Shown: piece after piece, positions 8,135 through 17,554 of the stretch | Layout: each line of letters begins with the position of its first letter | How positions within the stretch are numbered: the first letter of the stretch is position 1 | Source of the DNA: Sporolactobacillus nakayamae | Lineage (GTDB): Bacteria > Bacillota > Bacilli > Bacillales > Sporolactobacillaceae | Assembly: GCF_900113325.1 (NCBI RefSeq) | Contig: NZ_FOOY01000012.1 | Location: 57,270-116,463, forward strand | Reading direction: 5' to 3' | Length of the DNA: 59,194 nt | Translations under genes and position numbers: made by a program | Notes under the pieces: model-generated | What the model was told of the DNA's origin: nothing | The model's input: the letters and a program-made list of their open reading frames with translations, nothing else | The model's database searches: none

Positions 8135-8848
8135 TTGGAAGGCATTTATTTTTACTTTATGTCATTCAGCAAGGAACAGCATTATTGCAGCTCCTCACAC
8201 TGTAAAATCGTGATCCCGATTCATGGCTTGATAAGTATCGTGACCGAATCAGGAGAAAAAAAACTTACGAGTTCACAATTTTGCCTGTTGCCTGTTCATT
8301 TTTCTTATTCACTCCGCTCCACTGAATCAAATGAAAATCTCGTGATTGAAGTACCCGAGCGTTATAACAATGAGCTGTTGAAAAATCATATTGATGAAGA
8401 GAACGAATTCATTTGGGATGCGAATTTAATCTGGCAATCAATTAAGGACTTGCTGGTCCATGAAGTGATGCAGAATAACCATGATGAAGCTGTTTTACTG
8501 CTTAACTATTGGTTTCATAAAATGGCTGATGAGCCGGCGAACATATCCATTCGCTTTATTCACAGTCACTATACGGAGAAGATCGATGTGAAGTCCTTAG
8601 CGGCGATGGAGCACTATACGCCTTCCTACTACTGTGATTGGTTTAAGCGCAAAATGAAGATGACGCCACTTGAATATATACATTTTCTGCGCATTCATCG
8701 AGCGAAGGAACTGTTAGGGGATCCAAAGCTCAGTGTGCTGACTATTTCCTATCAATTGGGCTATGAATATAACGCATCGTTTACAAAGATGTTTAAGAAA
8801 TATGAGCGGCGGTCGCCGTCGGAATACCGGGCAGCTAATTTTTTGTGA
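8135..8848 (+). CDS. AraC family transcriptional regulator
   Basis: A 237-residue regulator. The N-terminal part (about 1-85) looks like a cupin-type ligand-sensing region. The last 100 residues form the AraC/XylS double helix-turn-helix, with AKELLGDPKLSVLTISYQLG (about 187-206) and the conserved F-T-K-M-F-K-K-Y-x-x-x-S-P-S-E-Y-R ending. Start TTG 8135 stands 9 nt after AGGAGG. It is a single gene between the glpF-like gene and a thioesterase; the regulated target is not evident, although the divergent channel gene is the natural first candidate. Confidence 0.88.
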   Translation: MEGIYFYFMSFSKEQHYCSSSHCKIVIPIHGLISIVTESGEKKLTSSQFCLLPVHFSYSLRSTESNENLVIEVPERYNNELLKNHIDEENEFIWDANLIWQSIKDLLVHEVMQNNHDEAVLLLNYWFHKMADEPANISIRFIHSHYTEKIDVKSLAAMEHYTPSYYCDWFKRKMKMTPLEYIHFLRIHRAKELLGDPKLSVLTISYQLGYEYNASFTKMFKKYERRSPSEYRAANFL

Positions 8849-8947
8849 ATTATTTAAAATCTCAGATCAGACACACAATGCTGCTCGTGTGGTAAACTAG
8901 TTCCCAGTGACTATCTTTCTGTAAACAAGGATTATGGGGGCTTTTAA

Positions 8948-9397
8948 ATGATAAAGACAAAAATTCCTGTGCGTTTTAATGACTGCGACGCTATGGGACA
9001 TGTCAATAACGCAGTCTATTATACCTATTTCGAAGAGGGGAAACGCGAGATTTTCCGCTGGTTTACCCCGACTATGGATCTGAATGACTGGCGTGTGATT
9101 GTTGCATCGACACATTGCGATTACATTCAAGAGATTAATTATGATGAAGAATTGACCATTTATACTTGGATCAGCACCATATCGCGCTCCAGCTTTGATG
9201 TTGAGCATGCGATATCCGGAACGAACGGCATTTGGCATGCGCGCGGCCGGGTAACGCTGATCGGTTATGATTATAAAGAGAAAAAAGTTATGCCGCTGAC
9301 AGAGGCGATAAAAGGAATACTCAAACAACACCAAGATGTGCCGGAGGGCGTACCCGCATTAAGACAGATTCGTATTGCTGAAAAAAGTGAAGACTAA
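8948..9397 (+). CDS. acyl-CoA thioesterase, 4HBT hotdog family
   Basis: A 149-residue single hotdog-fold protein of the YbgC/4-hydroxybenzoyl-CoA thioesterase type. The active-site helix motif FNDCDAMGHVNNAVYYTYFE (about residues 10-29) carries the nucleophilic Asp and the GHVNN turn. The substrate is probably an acyl-CoA or acyl-ACP. The ATG follows ATGGGGGCTTTTAA. It is monocistronic, with a bidirectional terminator shared with the convergent cardiolipin synthase gene. Confidence 0.88.
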   Translation: MIKTKIPVRFNDCDAMGHVNNAVYYTYFEEGKREIFRWFTPTMDLNDWRVIVASTHCDYIQEINYDEELTIYTWISTISRSSFDVEHAISGTNGIWHARGRVTLIGYDYKEKKVMPLTEAIKGILKQHQDVPEGVPALRQIRIAEKSED

Positions 9398-9406
9398 GTT
9401 AACTAG

Positions 9407-9443
9407 AAAACAGCCGAGCGGCTTTATTCGCTCGGCTGTTTTT
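9407..9443. terminator. bidirectional terminator between thioesterase and cls genes
   Basis: A perfect stem AACAGCCGAGCG / CGCTCGGCTGTT (9409-9420 with 9429-9440) with an 8-nt loop, an A tract on the left and a T tract on the right, between two convergent genes. Confidence 0.9.
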
Positions 9444-9448
9444 GTTGG

Positions 9449-10897
9449 TCACAATATTGGAGAGAGAAGACGTGAGACACTTTCTTTAAACTTGATAATG
9501 AATGAACGGTTGCGATAATCGGACATTGTCAGTTCTTTGGAAAGTCGGATATCTTGTTTGAAAATTTGAGCAAGCTGTTTGGCTGTTTGCTGGTGATAGA
9601 TGAATGCATTCACTTCAAAATTTAAGCTGAAACTGCGAAAATCAAGATTTGACGTACCCACTGTCGCAATTTGATCGTCAACAATAATGGTTTTCGCATG
9701 TAAAAAGCCGTTTTGATAGAGGTACACGCGCGCCCCGGTTTCCAGCAGCAAGCCAACATTTGAATAGGTTGCCCAATAAACAAATGGATGATCGGGTTTG
9801 TTCGGTATCATGATACGCACATCCACGTGGGAGAGCGAAGCAATTGATATGGCATTAAGCAAGCTTTCGTCCGGGATAAGATAAGGTGTTTGAATATAAA
9901 TGTTCTTTTTCGCTGATAAAATCATTTTAATAAATGCATTCTTGATTTGTTCCCATTTCTGATCCGGACCGCTTGAAACGATTTGAATGCCGACATCTCC
10001 ATAATGCGTTCGATCATCCATTGTATAGTAGGCTTGAAAGGGTACTTGTTCACCGGAAGCCTGGTTCCAGTCCAGCAGAAAGCGCGATTGAATGGTGATC
10101 ACGCATTCGCCGACAACACGCAGATGCGTGTCGCGCCAAAATCCGAATTTCCGGCTGAGTCCCAGGTATTCATCGCCAACATTAAATCCGCCGATATAGC
10201 CGATCTTACTGTCAATGACGACAAGCTTTCGGTGGTTGCGGTAGTTAATGCGCAGGTTTAGAAGCGGCAATCGTCCGGGAAAAAAGGTTTGAAACTTGCC
10301 GCCCGCATGAATCAGACCTTGAACCAGCTTTTTTGGTAACCTTCTTGATCCTTCATCATCGACGAGTAAGCGAACCACAACCCCGTCCTTTGCTTTTTGA
10401 ATGAGTGTGTCAATCAATTGATTTCCTAAAAAATCGCCCCGGAAAATATAGTATTCAATATGAATATGGTGTTTAGCCGAACGGATGTCCTGCAGCAAAT
10501 TCTGAAACTTAGACTCTCCATCAGTATAGATGGAGAGTCTGTTATTCAAGGTTAACGGGGCTTCATCATTATTCAAGTTCATATAAATTAACCTATGGTA
10601 GTCATAAAGAATCGGATCGGAGAACGGCGGTTCCTTGTTGACAATCGCCAGCATCTGTTTGCTAACGATATCTTTTGTTCTTTGGTGAACCATATGATCC
10701 CACTTGAAAATCTTTCGTCTGCTCATATTCTGTCCCAATATTATATAGAGAATGAATCCGGCGATTGGGAGAAAATTGAGAATCATCAGCCATGCCCAAG
10801 TGGAACTGACACTTTTCCGCTCAAGGAAAACGACGGTCGCACCGAGCATTATATTAATCACGATCATGATCGTCAGGAGTATCGAGATAACGCTCAT
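9449..10897 (-). CDS. cls: cardiolipin synthase (phospholipase D family)
   Basis: A 482-residue membrane-anchored enzyme that condenses two phosphatidylglycerols to cardiolipin. Two N-terminal transmembrane helices (about 3-22 and 34-54) precede two phospholipase D domains. Each domain carries an HxKxxxxD motif, HRKLVVID (about 222-229) and HAKTIIVD (about 402-409), so both catalytic halves are intact. The length matches Bacillus ClsA. It ends at the terminator shared with the thioesterase gene and is monocistronic. Confidence 0.93.
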   Translation of the reverse strand: MSVISILLTIMIVINIMLGATVVFLERKSVSSTWAWLMILNFLPIAGFILYIILGQNMSRRKIFKWDHMVHQRTKDIVSKQMLAIVNKEPPFSDPILYDYHRLIYMNLNNDEAPLTLNNRLSIYTDGESKFQNLLQDIRSAKHHIHIEYYIFRGDFLGNQLIDTLIQKAKDGVVVRLLVDDEGSRRLPKKLVQGLIHAGGKFQTFFPGRLPLLNLRINYRNHRKLVVIDSKIGYIGGFNVGDEYLGLSRKFGFWRDTHLRVVGECVITIQSRFLLDWNQASGEQVPFQAYYTMDDRTHYGDVGIQIVSSGPDQKWEQIKNAFIKMILSAKKNIYIQTPYLIPDESLLNAISIASLSHVDVRIMIPNKPDHPFVYWATYSNVGLLLETGARVYLYQNGFLHAKTIIVDDQIATVGTSNLDFRSFSLNFEVNAFIYHQQTAKQLAQIFKQDIRLSKELTMSDYRNRSFIIKFKESVSRLLSPIL

Positions 10898-11000
10898 TAC
10901 ACCACATCCTTTTCACTGCCACATGATACTTGATTATAACCCTAAACAAGCAAGGCACGCTAGCGGGAGGAACAGAAGTTCAGCATGCGCGCAACTTTCA

Positions 11001-11030
11001 TTGCTTCATTTTGTGAGAACACGCTATAAT
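11001..11030 (+). promoter_or_regulatory. sigma-A-like promoter of the AI-2E family gene
   Basis: TTGCTT (11001-11006), an 18-bp spacer and a perfect TATAAT (11025-11030), ending 56 bp before the predicted start codon. Confidence 0.6.
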
Positions 11031-11086
11031 TACTATAAGTGAAATAGAAGACGTCCTTTGAGGGCTTGTGAAAAGGTGTGGAGACT

Positions 11087-12199
11087 GTGCTGAAAAAACA
11101 TTCGAATCTTATTTTCTGGACTTTAGAGCTTCTAGGACTCGCGTTGCTGATCTTTGTTTTAACAAAAATTTCGTTTATTTTTGTTCCGGTGGTTACCCTA
11201 ATCTCTACACTGTTTTTTCCGATCATTGTGGCTGGCTTTCTCTTCTTTTTAATTAGTCCGTTCGTAGATATTTTCCAACGCATGAAGCTTCCAAGGACCA
11301 TTAGTATCTTGGTTATTTACATTATTCTTACGGGCTTGATTGCCCTGCTCGTTGTCATTGTCGGTCCTCCGCTTACAGAGCAGGTGAAATCGTTATTCGG
11401 GCAGATCCCGGATTACATCACCAGCTTGGGGCAAAGCATTGAGAAATTGGCAGATTCTCAAGGATTTAAATGGCTAATCCATCAAGATTATTATTCTATC
11501 GACAAAATTCAGAACAGTCTCGAGAAGATGGTAAAAACATTCACGGATAACGCAGGTTCCGGATTATCGACATTTTTTAATGTACTGGCCAATGTGACGC
11601 TTACTGTGGTCACTGTTCCATTTATATTATTTTATATGCTGAAGGACGGCAATCGTCTCCCCAAGGCAGTATCACGCTTTTTTCCACAAAAGTATCATGA
11701 TGAAGTCAATCACATCTTAGGTGACCTTAATGACACGTTGTCATCCTATATTCACGGGTTGATTATTGTGGCGTCGTTTGTAGGGATTACATCAAGTATT
11801 GGTTTTGCTGTGATCGGCTTGCCATACAGCCTGTTACTCGGACTAATTGTCGGTGTGACCAATATTATTCCTTATCTGGGACCGATAATAGGGGCGACTC
11901 CGGCGCTGATCATTGCGTTGATTGATTCACCCGCCAAGGCGCTGCTTGTTCTTGCCGTGATCATCATCGTTCAACAGCTGGATGGTCATCTGATTTCCCC
12001 ACTTGTCATGGGTAAGCGTCTGAACACGCATCCGTTAACGATCATTGTCCTGCTGCTTGTCGCTGGAAAATGGATAGGGCCGATCGGCATGATTCTGGCT
12101 GTACCAACCTATGCGATGATTAAGACATTTATTTCGCATATGATTCGCTTAGTTCGTTTACGCCGCAAAAGTAAAGACGACAGCTTGATCAAATCGTAA
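11087..12199 (+). CDS. AI-2E family transporter (UPF0118, PerM/YtvI-like)
   Basis: A membrane protein of about 370 residues with paired N-terminal helices, a soluble middle part and about four C-terminal helices holding the family pattern of SLLLGLIVGVTNIIPYLGP (about residues 245-263) and GATPALI. These proteins export autoinducer-2 or small solutes or ions; the substrate cannot be inferred here. Start: GTG 11087 is 8 nt from AAAGGTG, whereas GTG 11078 overlaps that site. The gene converges on alsR with only 3 bp between stops and no visible terminator. Confidence 0.88.
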   Translation: MLKKHSNLIFWTLELLGLALLIFVLTKISFIFVPVVTLISTLFFPIIVAGFLFFLISPFVDIFQRMKLPRTISILVIYIILTGLIALLVVIVGPPLTEQVKSLFGQIPDYITSLGQSIEKLADSQGFKWLIHQDYYSIDKIQNSLEKMVKTFTDNAGSGLSTFFNVLANVTLTVVTVPFILFYMLKDGNRLPKAVSRFFPQKYHDEVNHILGDLNDTLSSYIHGLIIVASFVGITSSIGFAVIGLPYSLLLGLIVGVTNIIPYLGPIIGATPALIIALIDSPAKALLVLAVIIIVQQLDGHLISPLVMGKRLNTHPLTIIVLLLVAGKWIGPIGMILAVPTYAMIKTFISHMIRLVRLRRKSKDDSLIKS

Positions 12200-12202
12200 A
12201 AA

Positions 12203-13093
12203 TTATGACTCATCAATACGAATCCGCCTTGTTAATGAAACAAATTGTTTCAGGGCAGGATTCGTATTTTTTTTCAAATAGGCAAGCGAGAGTACGGCTT
12301 TGAGCGGGTAATCGTCAATTTCTCTGTAAACGACCTCTAGGTTGAACAGCTTTTCTGCTGAAGCTGGGACAACTCCGATGCCGATCCCCGCGGAGACCAG
12401 CCCAACGACCATCTGATATTCAGTTGCTTCTTGGACAATTTTCGGCGTGAAATCGACGTTCTGGAACAGGGAAAGAAATTCATCATATAAACCCGGCCAA
12501 ATGTCACGTGAGACTAGGATGAACGGTATATCCTCAAGATCTTTAATTCGTATTCGTTCTTTCTTCGCAAGCGGGTGATTTCTAGGAAGAGACAGTGCGG
12601 CAAAGCCCCGTTTGATCGGTATCGTTTCGATAAGGGAACTGCTGACCGGCGGATGTAAGAGCCCGACATCAATTCGGCTGCCGATCAGCGCACTTACTTG
12701 ATCGGGTGTTGAAAACTCATGCAGACGGATCGAAACATGAGGAAACGTACTCCGATATTCGCGGATGATTTGCGGAAGAATGTCGTAAGTTGCCGAACCA
12801 ACGAAGCCGATCACTAAACGGCCGAATTCTCCGCGGTGTGCCCTTTGAGCTGTATCCACAGCCTGATTTACCTGAGCGATAACTTCTCGTGCCTCAGGCA
12901 GAAAGAGTTGCCCCGCCGTTGTTAGCTCGACATGTCGTTTATTTCGTTTAAAAAGCGCGACACCGATTTCCTCTTCAAATTGTTGGATCTGTTTGCTCAG
13001 CGGCGGTTGTGTCATTTGCAGGCGCGCGGCAGCTCGTCCAAAATGCAGTTCTTCAGCAACGGTAATGAAATAGATAATATGACGAAGTTCCAT
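12203..13093 (-). CDS. alsR: LysR family activator AlsR
   Basis: A 296-residue LysR regulator, divergent from alsSD, which it should activate in response to acetate or acidification. The N-terminal winged helix (MELRHIIYFITVAEELHFGR then MTQPPLSKQI) is very close to Bacillus AlsR. The remainder is the LysR co-inducer domain. ATG 13093 is chosen because it gives this classical N-terminus and follows GGGAGA; an 11-residue upstream extension is unlikely. The TAAT-N11-ATTA operator in the shared intergenic region supports the name. Confidence 0.92.
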   Translation of the reverse strand: MELRHIIYFITVAEELHFGRAAARLQMTQPPLSKQIQQFEEEIGVALFKRNKRHVELTTAGQLFLPEAREVIAQVNQAVDTAQRAHRGEFGRLVIGFVGSATYDILPQIIREYRSTFPHVSIRLHEFSTPDQVSALIGSRIDVGLLHPPVSSSLIETIPIKRGFAALSLPRNHPLAKKERIRIKDLEDIPFILVSRDIWPGLYDEFLSLFQNVDFTPKIVQEATEYQMVVGLVSAGIGIGVVPASAEKLFNLEVVYREIDDYPLKAVLSLAYLKKNTNPALKQFVSLTRRIRIDES

Positions 13094-13149
13094 TAGCAGC
13101 GATTCTCCCAATTTATTTTTAGTCATCGTTAAAATGGTTTATTCACTAT

Positions 13150-13168
13150 TAATATACTACGTGTATTA
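13150..13168 (+). promoter_or_regulatory. AlsR operator, TAAT-N11-ATTA
   Basis: TAAT (13150-13153), eleven bases, ATTA (13165-13168). It lies in the 250-bp alsR-alsS gap and matches exactly the palindrome known as the AlsR regulatory binding site of Bacillus subtilis (from memory). Confidence 0.75.
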
Positions 13169-13343
13169 CATGGTGTTCAATAATATATTTCACATAAGTA
13201 AATTGGCGCGCTAAAATGATATTAGTCACAGAAAAGTTTACCAATATATGCACAGGCGAACTACCGACCCTAAAGGCAGAAACAGATAATCATGTGAGCA
13301 CATTTAGAAATAGACGCCCGCAAATTAAGAGGAGGAACGTATT

Positions 13344-15035
13344 GTGAGTGATTTGAAAAAGGAGAAAGAAGAACAGAAACTGGCAACCGGTGCCGAACTT
13401 GTCGTTGACTGTTTAATTAAACAAGGTGTGAAGTATATTTTTGGTATTCCGGGAGCGAAGATTGACGCGGTATATGATGTACTGAAGGACCGCGGACCTG
13501 AGCTGATTGTTTGCCGACATGAGCAAAACGCCGCTTTTATGGCTGCGGCCATCGGCAGAATCACGTGTAAACCAGGCGTTTGCTTAGTAACGTCCGGTCC
13601 GGGGGCTTCCAATCTTGCTACCGGTATTGTTACCGCTAACGTAGAAAACGATCCAATTGTGGCGTTAGTTGGCGCCGTTCCGAGGGCTGATCGTTTGAAA
13701 CGAACGCATCAATCCATGGATAATGCGGCTCTCTTCCAGCCAATCTCTAAATTCAGCGCTGAAGTCGTTGATCCGAAAAACGTAGCTGAAGTTGTAACCA
13801 ATGCCTTCCGCGCCGCTGAATCAACATCCGCCGGTGCGAGTGTTGTCAGCTTCCCGCAGGACGTGTTGGTTTCGAAAACGACAGTGAACGCGCTCGGACC
13901 GCTTGAAAGTCCGAAGCTTGGAACAGCGTCAGAAGAAGCCATTGACAAAGCTGTGGAAGCGATTAAGAACGCGAAAATGCCGGTTATTCTCGCCGGCATG
14001 CGCGCCAATCGATTCTCCGTCGTGTCTTCAGTCCGTTCATTACTTCGGAAGATCGCGTTCCCTGTAGTGGAAACCTTCCAGGCAGCGGGATTGATCCCGC
14101 GTGATATGGAGGAGCGTTTCTTCGGCCGCATTGGTCTATTCCGCAATCAACCCGGTGACTTAGTGCTTGAAAAGGCTGATGTCGTGGTTACGATCGGCTA
14201 TGACTCCGTAGAATATGATCCTAAATTCTGGAATAATGTCGGCGCGCGTACAATTATTCACTTAGATGAAGTTCGCGCTGATATTGACCATTTCTATCAA
14301 CCGTCGATTGAATTGGTTGGTGACATTCCATCAACAGTTCAGCGGATTAAGGATAAATTGACGAATCTGAATATGACGCAAGACAGCCTCTCTTATTTGG
14401 AAGTAATGCGCCACAGACTGGATGCACGGGATGAACCGCCGAAGGAAACGAACGGCAATCTTGTGCACCCGCTCAGCCTGATTCACACGCTGCGACACTT
14501 GGTCAGCGATGAAACAACAATTACATGTGACGTTGGTTCTCATTACATTTGGATGGCGCGCCATTTCCGTTCTTATGAACCGAAGACGCTGCTTTTTAGC
14601 AACGGCATGCAGACGCTTGGCGTCGCGCTCCCATGGGCGATGGCTGCTTCGCTGGTTAAGGATCATGCGAAAACAATCTCCATGTCGGGCGATGGCGGAT
14701 TTTTGTTCTCCGCGATGGAACTGGAAACAGCAGTTCGTCTGAAATTGCCGATTGTCCACATCGTTTGGCGCGATGGGACGTATGACATGGTTGCCTTCCA
14801 GCAGCAAATGAAATACAAACGCACCTCAGGGATTAACTTTGGAAAAATCGACATTGTGAAATATGCTGAAGCATTCGGTGCAAAAGGATTGAGAGTGAAC
14901 AAGCCGGAGGAACTCGAAAGTGTACTGAAAGAAGGACTCGCATACAACGATGGACCGGTGATTATCGATGTGCCTGTGGATTACAGTGATAACATCGCTC
15001 TTGGCAAGAGCTTGATCCCAAACCAATTGAACTAA
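13344..15035 (+). CDS. alsS: acetolactate synthase, catabolic
   Basis: A 563-residue thiamine diphosphate enzyme that condenses two pyruvates to 2-acetolactate, the first step to acetoin. It shows the catalytic Glu in [11 protein letters not shown] (about residue 57), the central domain, and the ThDP-binding GDGGF motif (about residues 450-454). The FAD-free catabolic type needs no regulatory subunit, and none lies beside it. GTG 13344 is 8 nt after GGAGG. alsD follows 28 bp downstream. Control is expected through AlsR from the operator at 13150. Confidence 0.95.
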   Translation: MSDLKKEKEEQKLATGAELVVDCLIKQGVKYIFGIPGAKIDAVYDVLKDRGPELIVCRHEQNAAFMAAAIGRITCKPGVCLVTSGPGASNLATGIVTANVENDPIVALVGAVPRADRLKRTHQSMDNAALFQPISKFSAEVVDPKNVAEVVTNAFRAAESTSAGASVVSFPQDVLVSKTTVNALGPLESPKLGTASEEAIDKAVEAIKNAKMPVILAGMRANRFSVVSSVRSLLRKIAFPVVETFQAAGLIPRDMEERFFGRIGLFRNQPGDLVLEKADVVVTIGYDSVEYDPKFWNNVGARTIIHLDEVRADIDHFYQPSIELVGDIPSTVQRIKDKLTNLNMTQDSLSYLEVMRHRLDARDEPPKETNGNLVHPLSLIHTLRHLVSDETTITCDVGSHYIWMARHFRSYEPKTLLFSNGMQTLGVALPWAMAASLVKDHAKTISMSGDGGFLFSAMELETAVRLKLPIVHIVWRDGTYDMVAFQQQMKYKRTSGINFGKIDIVKYAEAFGAKGLRVNKPEELESVLKEGLAYNDGPVIIDVPVDYSDNIALGKSLIPNQLN

Positions 15036-15063
15036 TCATTACTACAAGAGAGGTAGATAAATT

Positions 15064-15783
15064 ATGGCAAGTGCAAAGGATAATGGTCGTTTGTTTCAAC
15101 TTTCAACGATGTCATCGCTGCTCGACGGTGTCTTCGAAGGCGCAATGAATTACGATGAAATCAAGGAATTTGGCAATTTCGGCATTGGCACCTTTGAGCA
15201 TTTGGACGGTGAAATGATTGCTTTTGACGGACAATTTTACCGTTTGCGCGGAGACGGAACAGCTACACCACTCAAGAGCGAGGACAGGACGCCGTTCTGC
15301 TCACTGACCTATTTTCAGCCAACCGTTGAGAAGAAAATTGATCACACTCTGGATAAAAACGCGTTTGAAGATGAACTGAAAAAACTGATGAAAAGCGAAA
15401 ATCTGTTTTACGCATTCCGCATCGACGGTGTCTTTAAAGAAGTCAGTACACGAACGGTTGCCTACCAGGAGAAACCGATTCCGATGACTGAAGCGGTTAA
15501 GACGCAACCGATTTTTCATTTTAAGAATGTGAAGGGAACGGTCGTTGGTTTTTGGTCACCGGCATTTACTCAAGGAATTGCGGTTTCCGGCTTTCACCTT
15601 CATTTTATTGACGAGGAACGCAAGGGCGGGGGTCACGTCTTTGACTACACCTTCGATCACGGTACTGTTCAAGTCGATCAAAAATCACATATGAGTCTCT
15701 ATACGCCTGAGACGGCAGGATTCCTGAACGCGAACCTTTCGCGAAAAGAGCTGGAGAAAGAAATAAAAGTCACCGAGGGCTAA
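15064..15783 (+). CDS. alsD: alpha-acetolactate decarboxylase
   Basis: A 239-residue zinc enzyme turning 2-acetolactate into acetoin. The family hallmarks are visible: the N-terminal FQLSTMSSLLDGVFEG, the YRLRGDG motif, and the metal-binding set in SGFHLHF (two His, about residues 178-184) with a third His in GGGHVFDY (about 190-198). It sits 28 bp behind alsS, so the pair drains pyruvate to neutral acetoin, which limits acidification. Confidence 0.95.
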   Translation: MASAKDNGRLFQLSTMSSLLDGVFEGAMNYDEIKEFGNFGIGTFEHLDGEMIAFDGQFYRLRGDGTATPLKSEDRTPFCSLTYFQPTVEKKIDHTLDKNAFEDELKKLMKSENLFYAFRIDGVFKEVSTRTVAYQEKPIPMTEAVKTQPIFHFKNVKGTVVGFWSPAFTQGIAVSGFHLHFIDEERKGGGHVFDYTFDHGTVQVDQKSHMSLYTPETAGFLNANLSRKELEKEIKVTEG

Positions 15784-15808
15784 TGATTGTGACTAGGTAA
15801 AAGAAGAG

Positions 15809-15842
15809 AGATCTGAAGGATGATACCTTTGGATCTTTTTTT
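15809..15842 (+). terminator. terminator after alsSD
   Basis: Imperfect stem AGATCTGAAGG (15809-15819) with CCTTTGGATCT (15826-15836), two internal mismatches, followed by T tract to 15842. Confidence 0.7.
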
Positions 15843-15949
15843 ATTTTCGCTGATTGTGTCAATTTGCAAGCTTCATGAATATGTATTCCAAGACAAGCTG
15901 CCGCATACAATGACAGAAACCGTAGGACTATTGAGAGCAGGTGAAGCTT

Positions 15950-16228
15950 GTGATTCAAATGATTCTTTTTCAAACGTTTGCGGCTTTAGGCGCGATTATG
16001 ATCTTGATGGTTTTCGTTAAAATTCTTTTTCACGCCCATGACTTACTTCTTTTTCCATCAGCATTTGCATTTGGCTTATTCTATACAGCAATTATTGAGC
16101 AGCGAACAGATCTCATCGAAGGTGCACTTGCAGGCTCAATTTATGCGCTAGCCGCATTTGGCTTGTATATGCTTGTAAAAAAGTTGTCGAAGCTGTACCG
16201 CCACCCGAAGGAGGGTCCTTATCACTAA
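15950..16228 (+). CDS. small hydrophobic membrane protein, unknown
   Basis: About 92 residues with three probable membrane helices (residues about 6-25, 30-48 and 58-78), the second ending before EQRTDLIEG, and a basic tail (KKLSKLYRHPKEG). I do not recognise the family. Three candidate starts exist: GTG 15941, GTG 15950 and ATG 15959. GTG 15950 is best placed behind AGCAGGTG. It stands alone between alsD and a repeat-rich gap, with the alsSD terminator upstream. Reading frame quality and hydrophobic patterning suggest a real gene. Confidence 0.6.
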   Translation: MIQMILFQTFAALGAIMILMVFVKILFHAHDLLLFPSAFAFGLFYTAIIEQRTDLIEGALAGSIYALAAFGLYMLVKKLSKLYRHPKEGPYH

Positions 16229-16520
16229 TGGGTACATCAATGGCGCCAATGAATGAGTCGATTTTTTAACAAGTAAAAAAAGTATCATATTTTGCCCTGT
16301 ATCAAACCAAATACACCCGTGTCTTGGCCGAGAATCAAAGCGAAGGTGTGAGACGCCTGCGGGAATGTCTCTGTTGATTACGTGTCAGCGAGTGCACCAG
16401 TTGATCGCGAGCAACCGAAGCGACGATTAAGCACCATAAAGACACGAACCAATGACATATGGCTGGAGATTAGCGACCGGGCGCTCTTTGCCCGGTTTCT
16501 CTAACAAGTAGTTTAGGTGT
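16229..16520. other. non-coding gap with a decayed intergenic repeat
   Basis: No credible gene. The stretch 16345-16435 (AGACGCCTGCGGGAA, then GTGTCAGCGAG, then CGAAGCGACGA) looks like a decayed copy of a GC-rich intergenic repeat that I remember as abundant in many Bacillaceae genomes. A hairpin built on CCGGGCGCTCTTTGCCCGG lies at about 16478-16497. Confidence 0.4.
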
Positions 16521-16610
16521 TGGCTTGTTCGTACGACGATAAGGTCATAAGATTCGGTTAAGCGCTCAATCTGAGAATTAGGCGGAAAAATTCCGCTTAT
16601 TTTACCTGGT
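16521..16610. repeat. palindromic intergenic repeat, short copy 1
   Basis: A short copy of the dispersed element also at 25735-25960 and 46120-46345. It shares the left flank (GTACGACGATaAGGTCATAAGATT, also seen near 46128), then GCGCtCAATCTGAGAA, then one perfect palindrome GCGGAA-AAA-TTCCGC (16582-16596). Only one palindrome module is present here. It is intergenic, after the small membrane gene. Confidence 0.8.
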
Positions 16611-16745
16611 TTTTCTTTCATGCCACAAGCGTGTCCTAATTAAAGACACCCAACGCGCTCGAACGGTTTATCTATATGGAAGGATTCGAGCAATGAAAAT
16701 GGGCGGTTAATCAGCTTCAACAGGTTGACAAATCTTTTTGGATGC

Positions 16746-17330
16746 TTAAATTGCAGTTAAAATTGTATAGATGCCAATGCAGATTAACATGAGGGAAGCG
16801 ATATATTCGGATAGTGTTCCCATACGTGATTTAAGTTTCTTTAAGCCTAATCGTTGCCCCGCTTCAATCGAAAAAAATGAGAGAACGCCGACAGTTAAGG
16901 CAACGCCAACAGGATTCAATCCTCCAATACCTGCGCCGAACGCAGTGCCCATTGCGTTAAAGGACAGCGCGAAACTCAGCCAAAATGTTTCATTGTAAGA
17001 AATCAAATTGTTTTGGTCACGGTCGATCTGATCTGCTTGGGGAATTGTTCTCGAGGGAGAACTGTGGTGCCTGAACGCGTCGAAGAACGACCATAAGCCA
17101 ATGCCAAGGATGATCGCGCCGCTCATTAAATTCGCAAAAAATTGAGGGATCGTGAATCCAAGGAATGAACCGGCGATGATCGTAATAAGAGAAGTTGTCA
17201 ATGCGACAACTGCCATGAATAGATTGGCCATCCAAGTAATCTTTTTCCCATTAATCCCATAAGACATACCCACTGCGAAATTATCAATACTTGCCGCTAT
17301 GCCGATTAAAAGAATCATGAACCAATGCAT
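16746..17330 (-). CDS. ytaF: MntP/YtaF-like membrane protein
   Basis: A 194-residue polytopic protein of the MntP (manganese efflux) superfamily, most like the YtaF branch of spore formers. Two repeats of three helices each carry the family motif: GIAASIDNFAVGMSYGI (about residues 10-26) and SFALSFNAMGTAFGAGIGG (about 120-138), the latter with Asn in place of the Asp seen in true MntP. A polar linker (about 88-112) joins the halves. YtaF proteins are associated with sporulation; manganese transport is not proven. Confidence 0.8.
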   Translation of the reverse strand: MHWFMILLIGIAASIDNFAVGMSYGINGKKITWMANLFMAVVALTTSLITIIAGSFLGFTIPQFFANLMSGAIILGIGLWSFFDAFRHHSSPSRTIPQADQIDRDQNNLISYNETFWLSFALSFNAMGTAFGAGIGGLNPVGVALTVGVLSFFSIEAGQRLGLKKLKSRMGTLSEYIASLMLICIGIYTILTAI

Positions 17331-17554
17331 CTCTTCTCAGCCCCTTTGATCCGTAAATAATGCGGCCGTCTTTTCGATTGTTGTGCTTCAAAAATGCCCG
17401 GTCGGAAGGTATTGTATGTTAAAATAAGAAAGGTGTTCATCACTTAAGGGCGATTTTCATGACTTTATACAAAATACATCGAGTGAAAATTGTCCGTCCT
17501 TTGCTATAATGTTTGAGATGTATGGACCGAATTGGATGAGAAACAGGTGATCAA

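Noticed and set aside
12200-12202. Possible terminator between the AI-2E family gene and alsR
   Set aside because: Only 3 bp separate the two stops and I could not build a stem with a T run there.
13344-15035. alsS as anabolic ilvB partner of the IlvH-like protein
   Set aside because: It is followed by alsD, preceded by alsR with its operator, and has the catabolic AlsS pattern, so it does not need a regulatory subunit; a functional link cannot be excluded but nothing supports it.
16427-16621. 64-residue minus-strand ORF
   Set aside because: It runs over intergenic repeat copy 1 and has no ribosome binding site or recognisable pattern.
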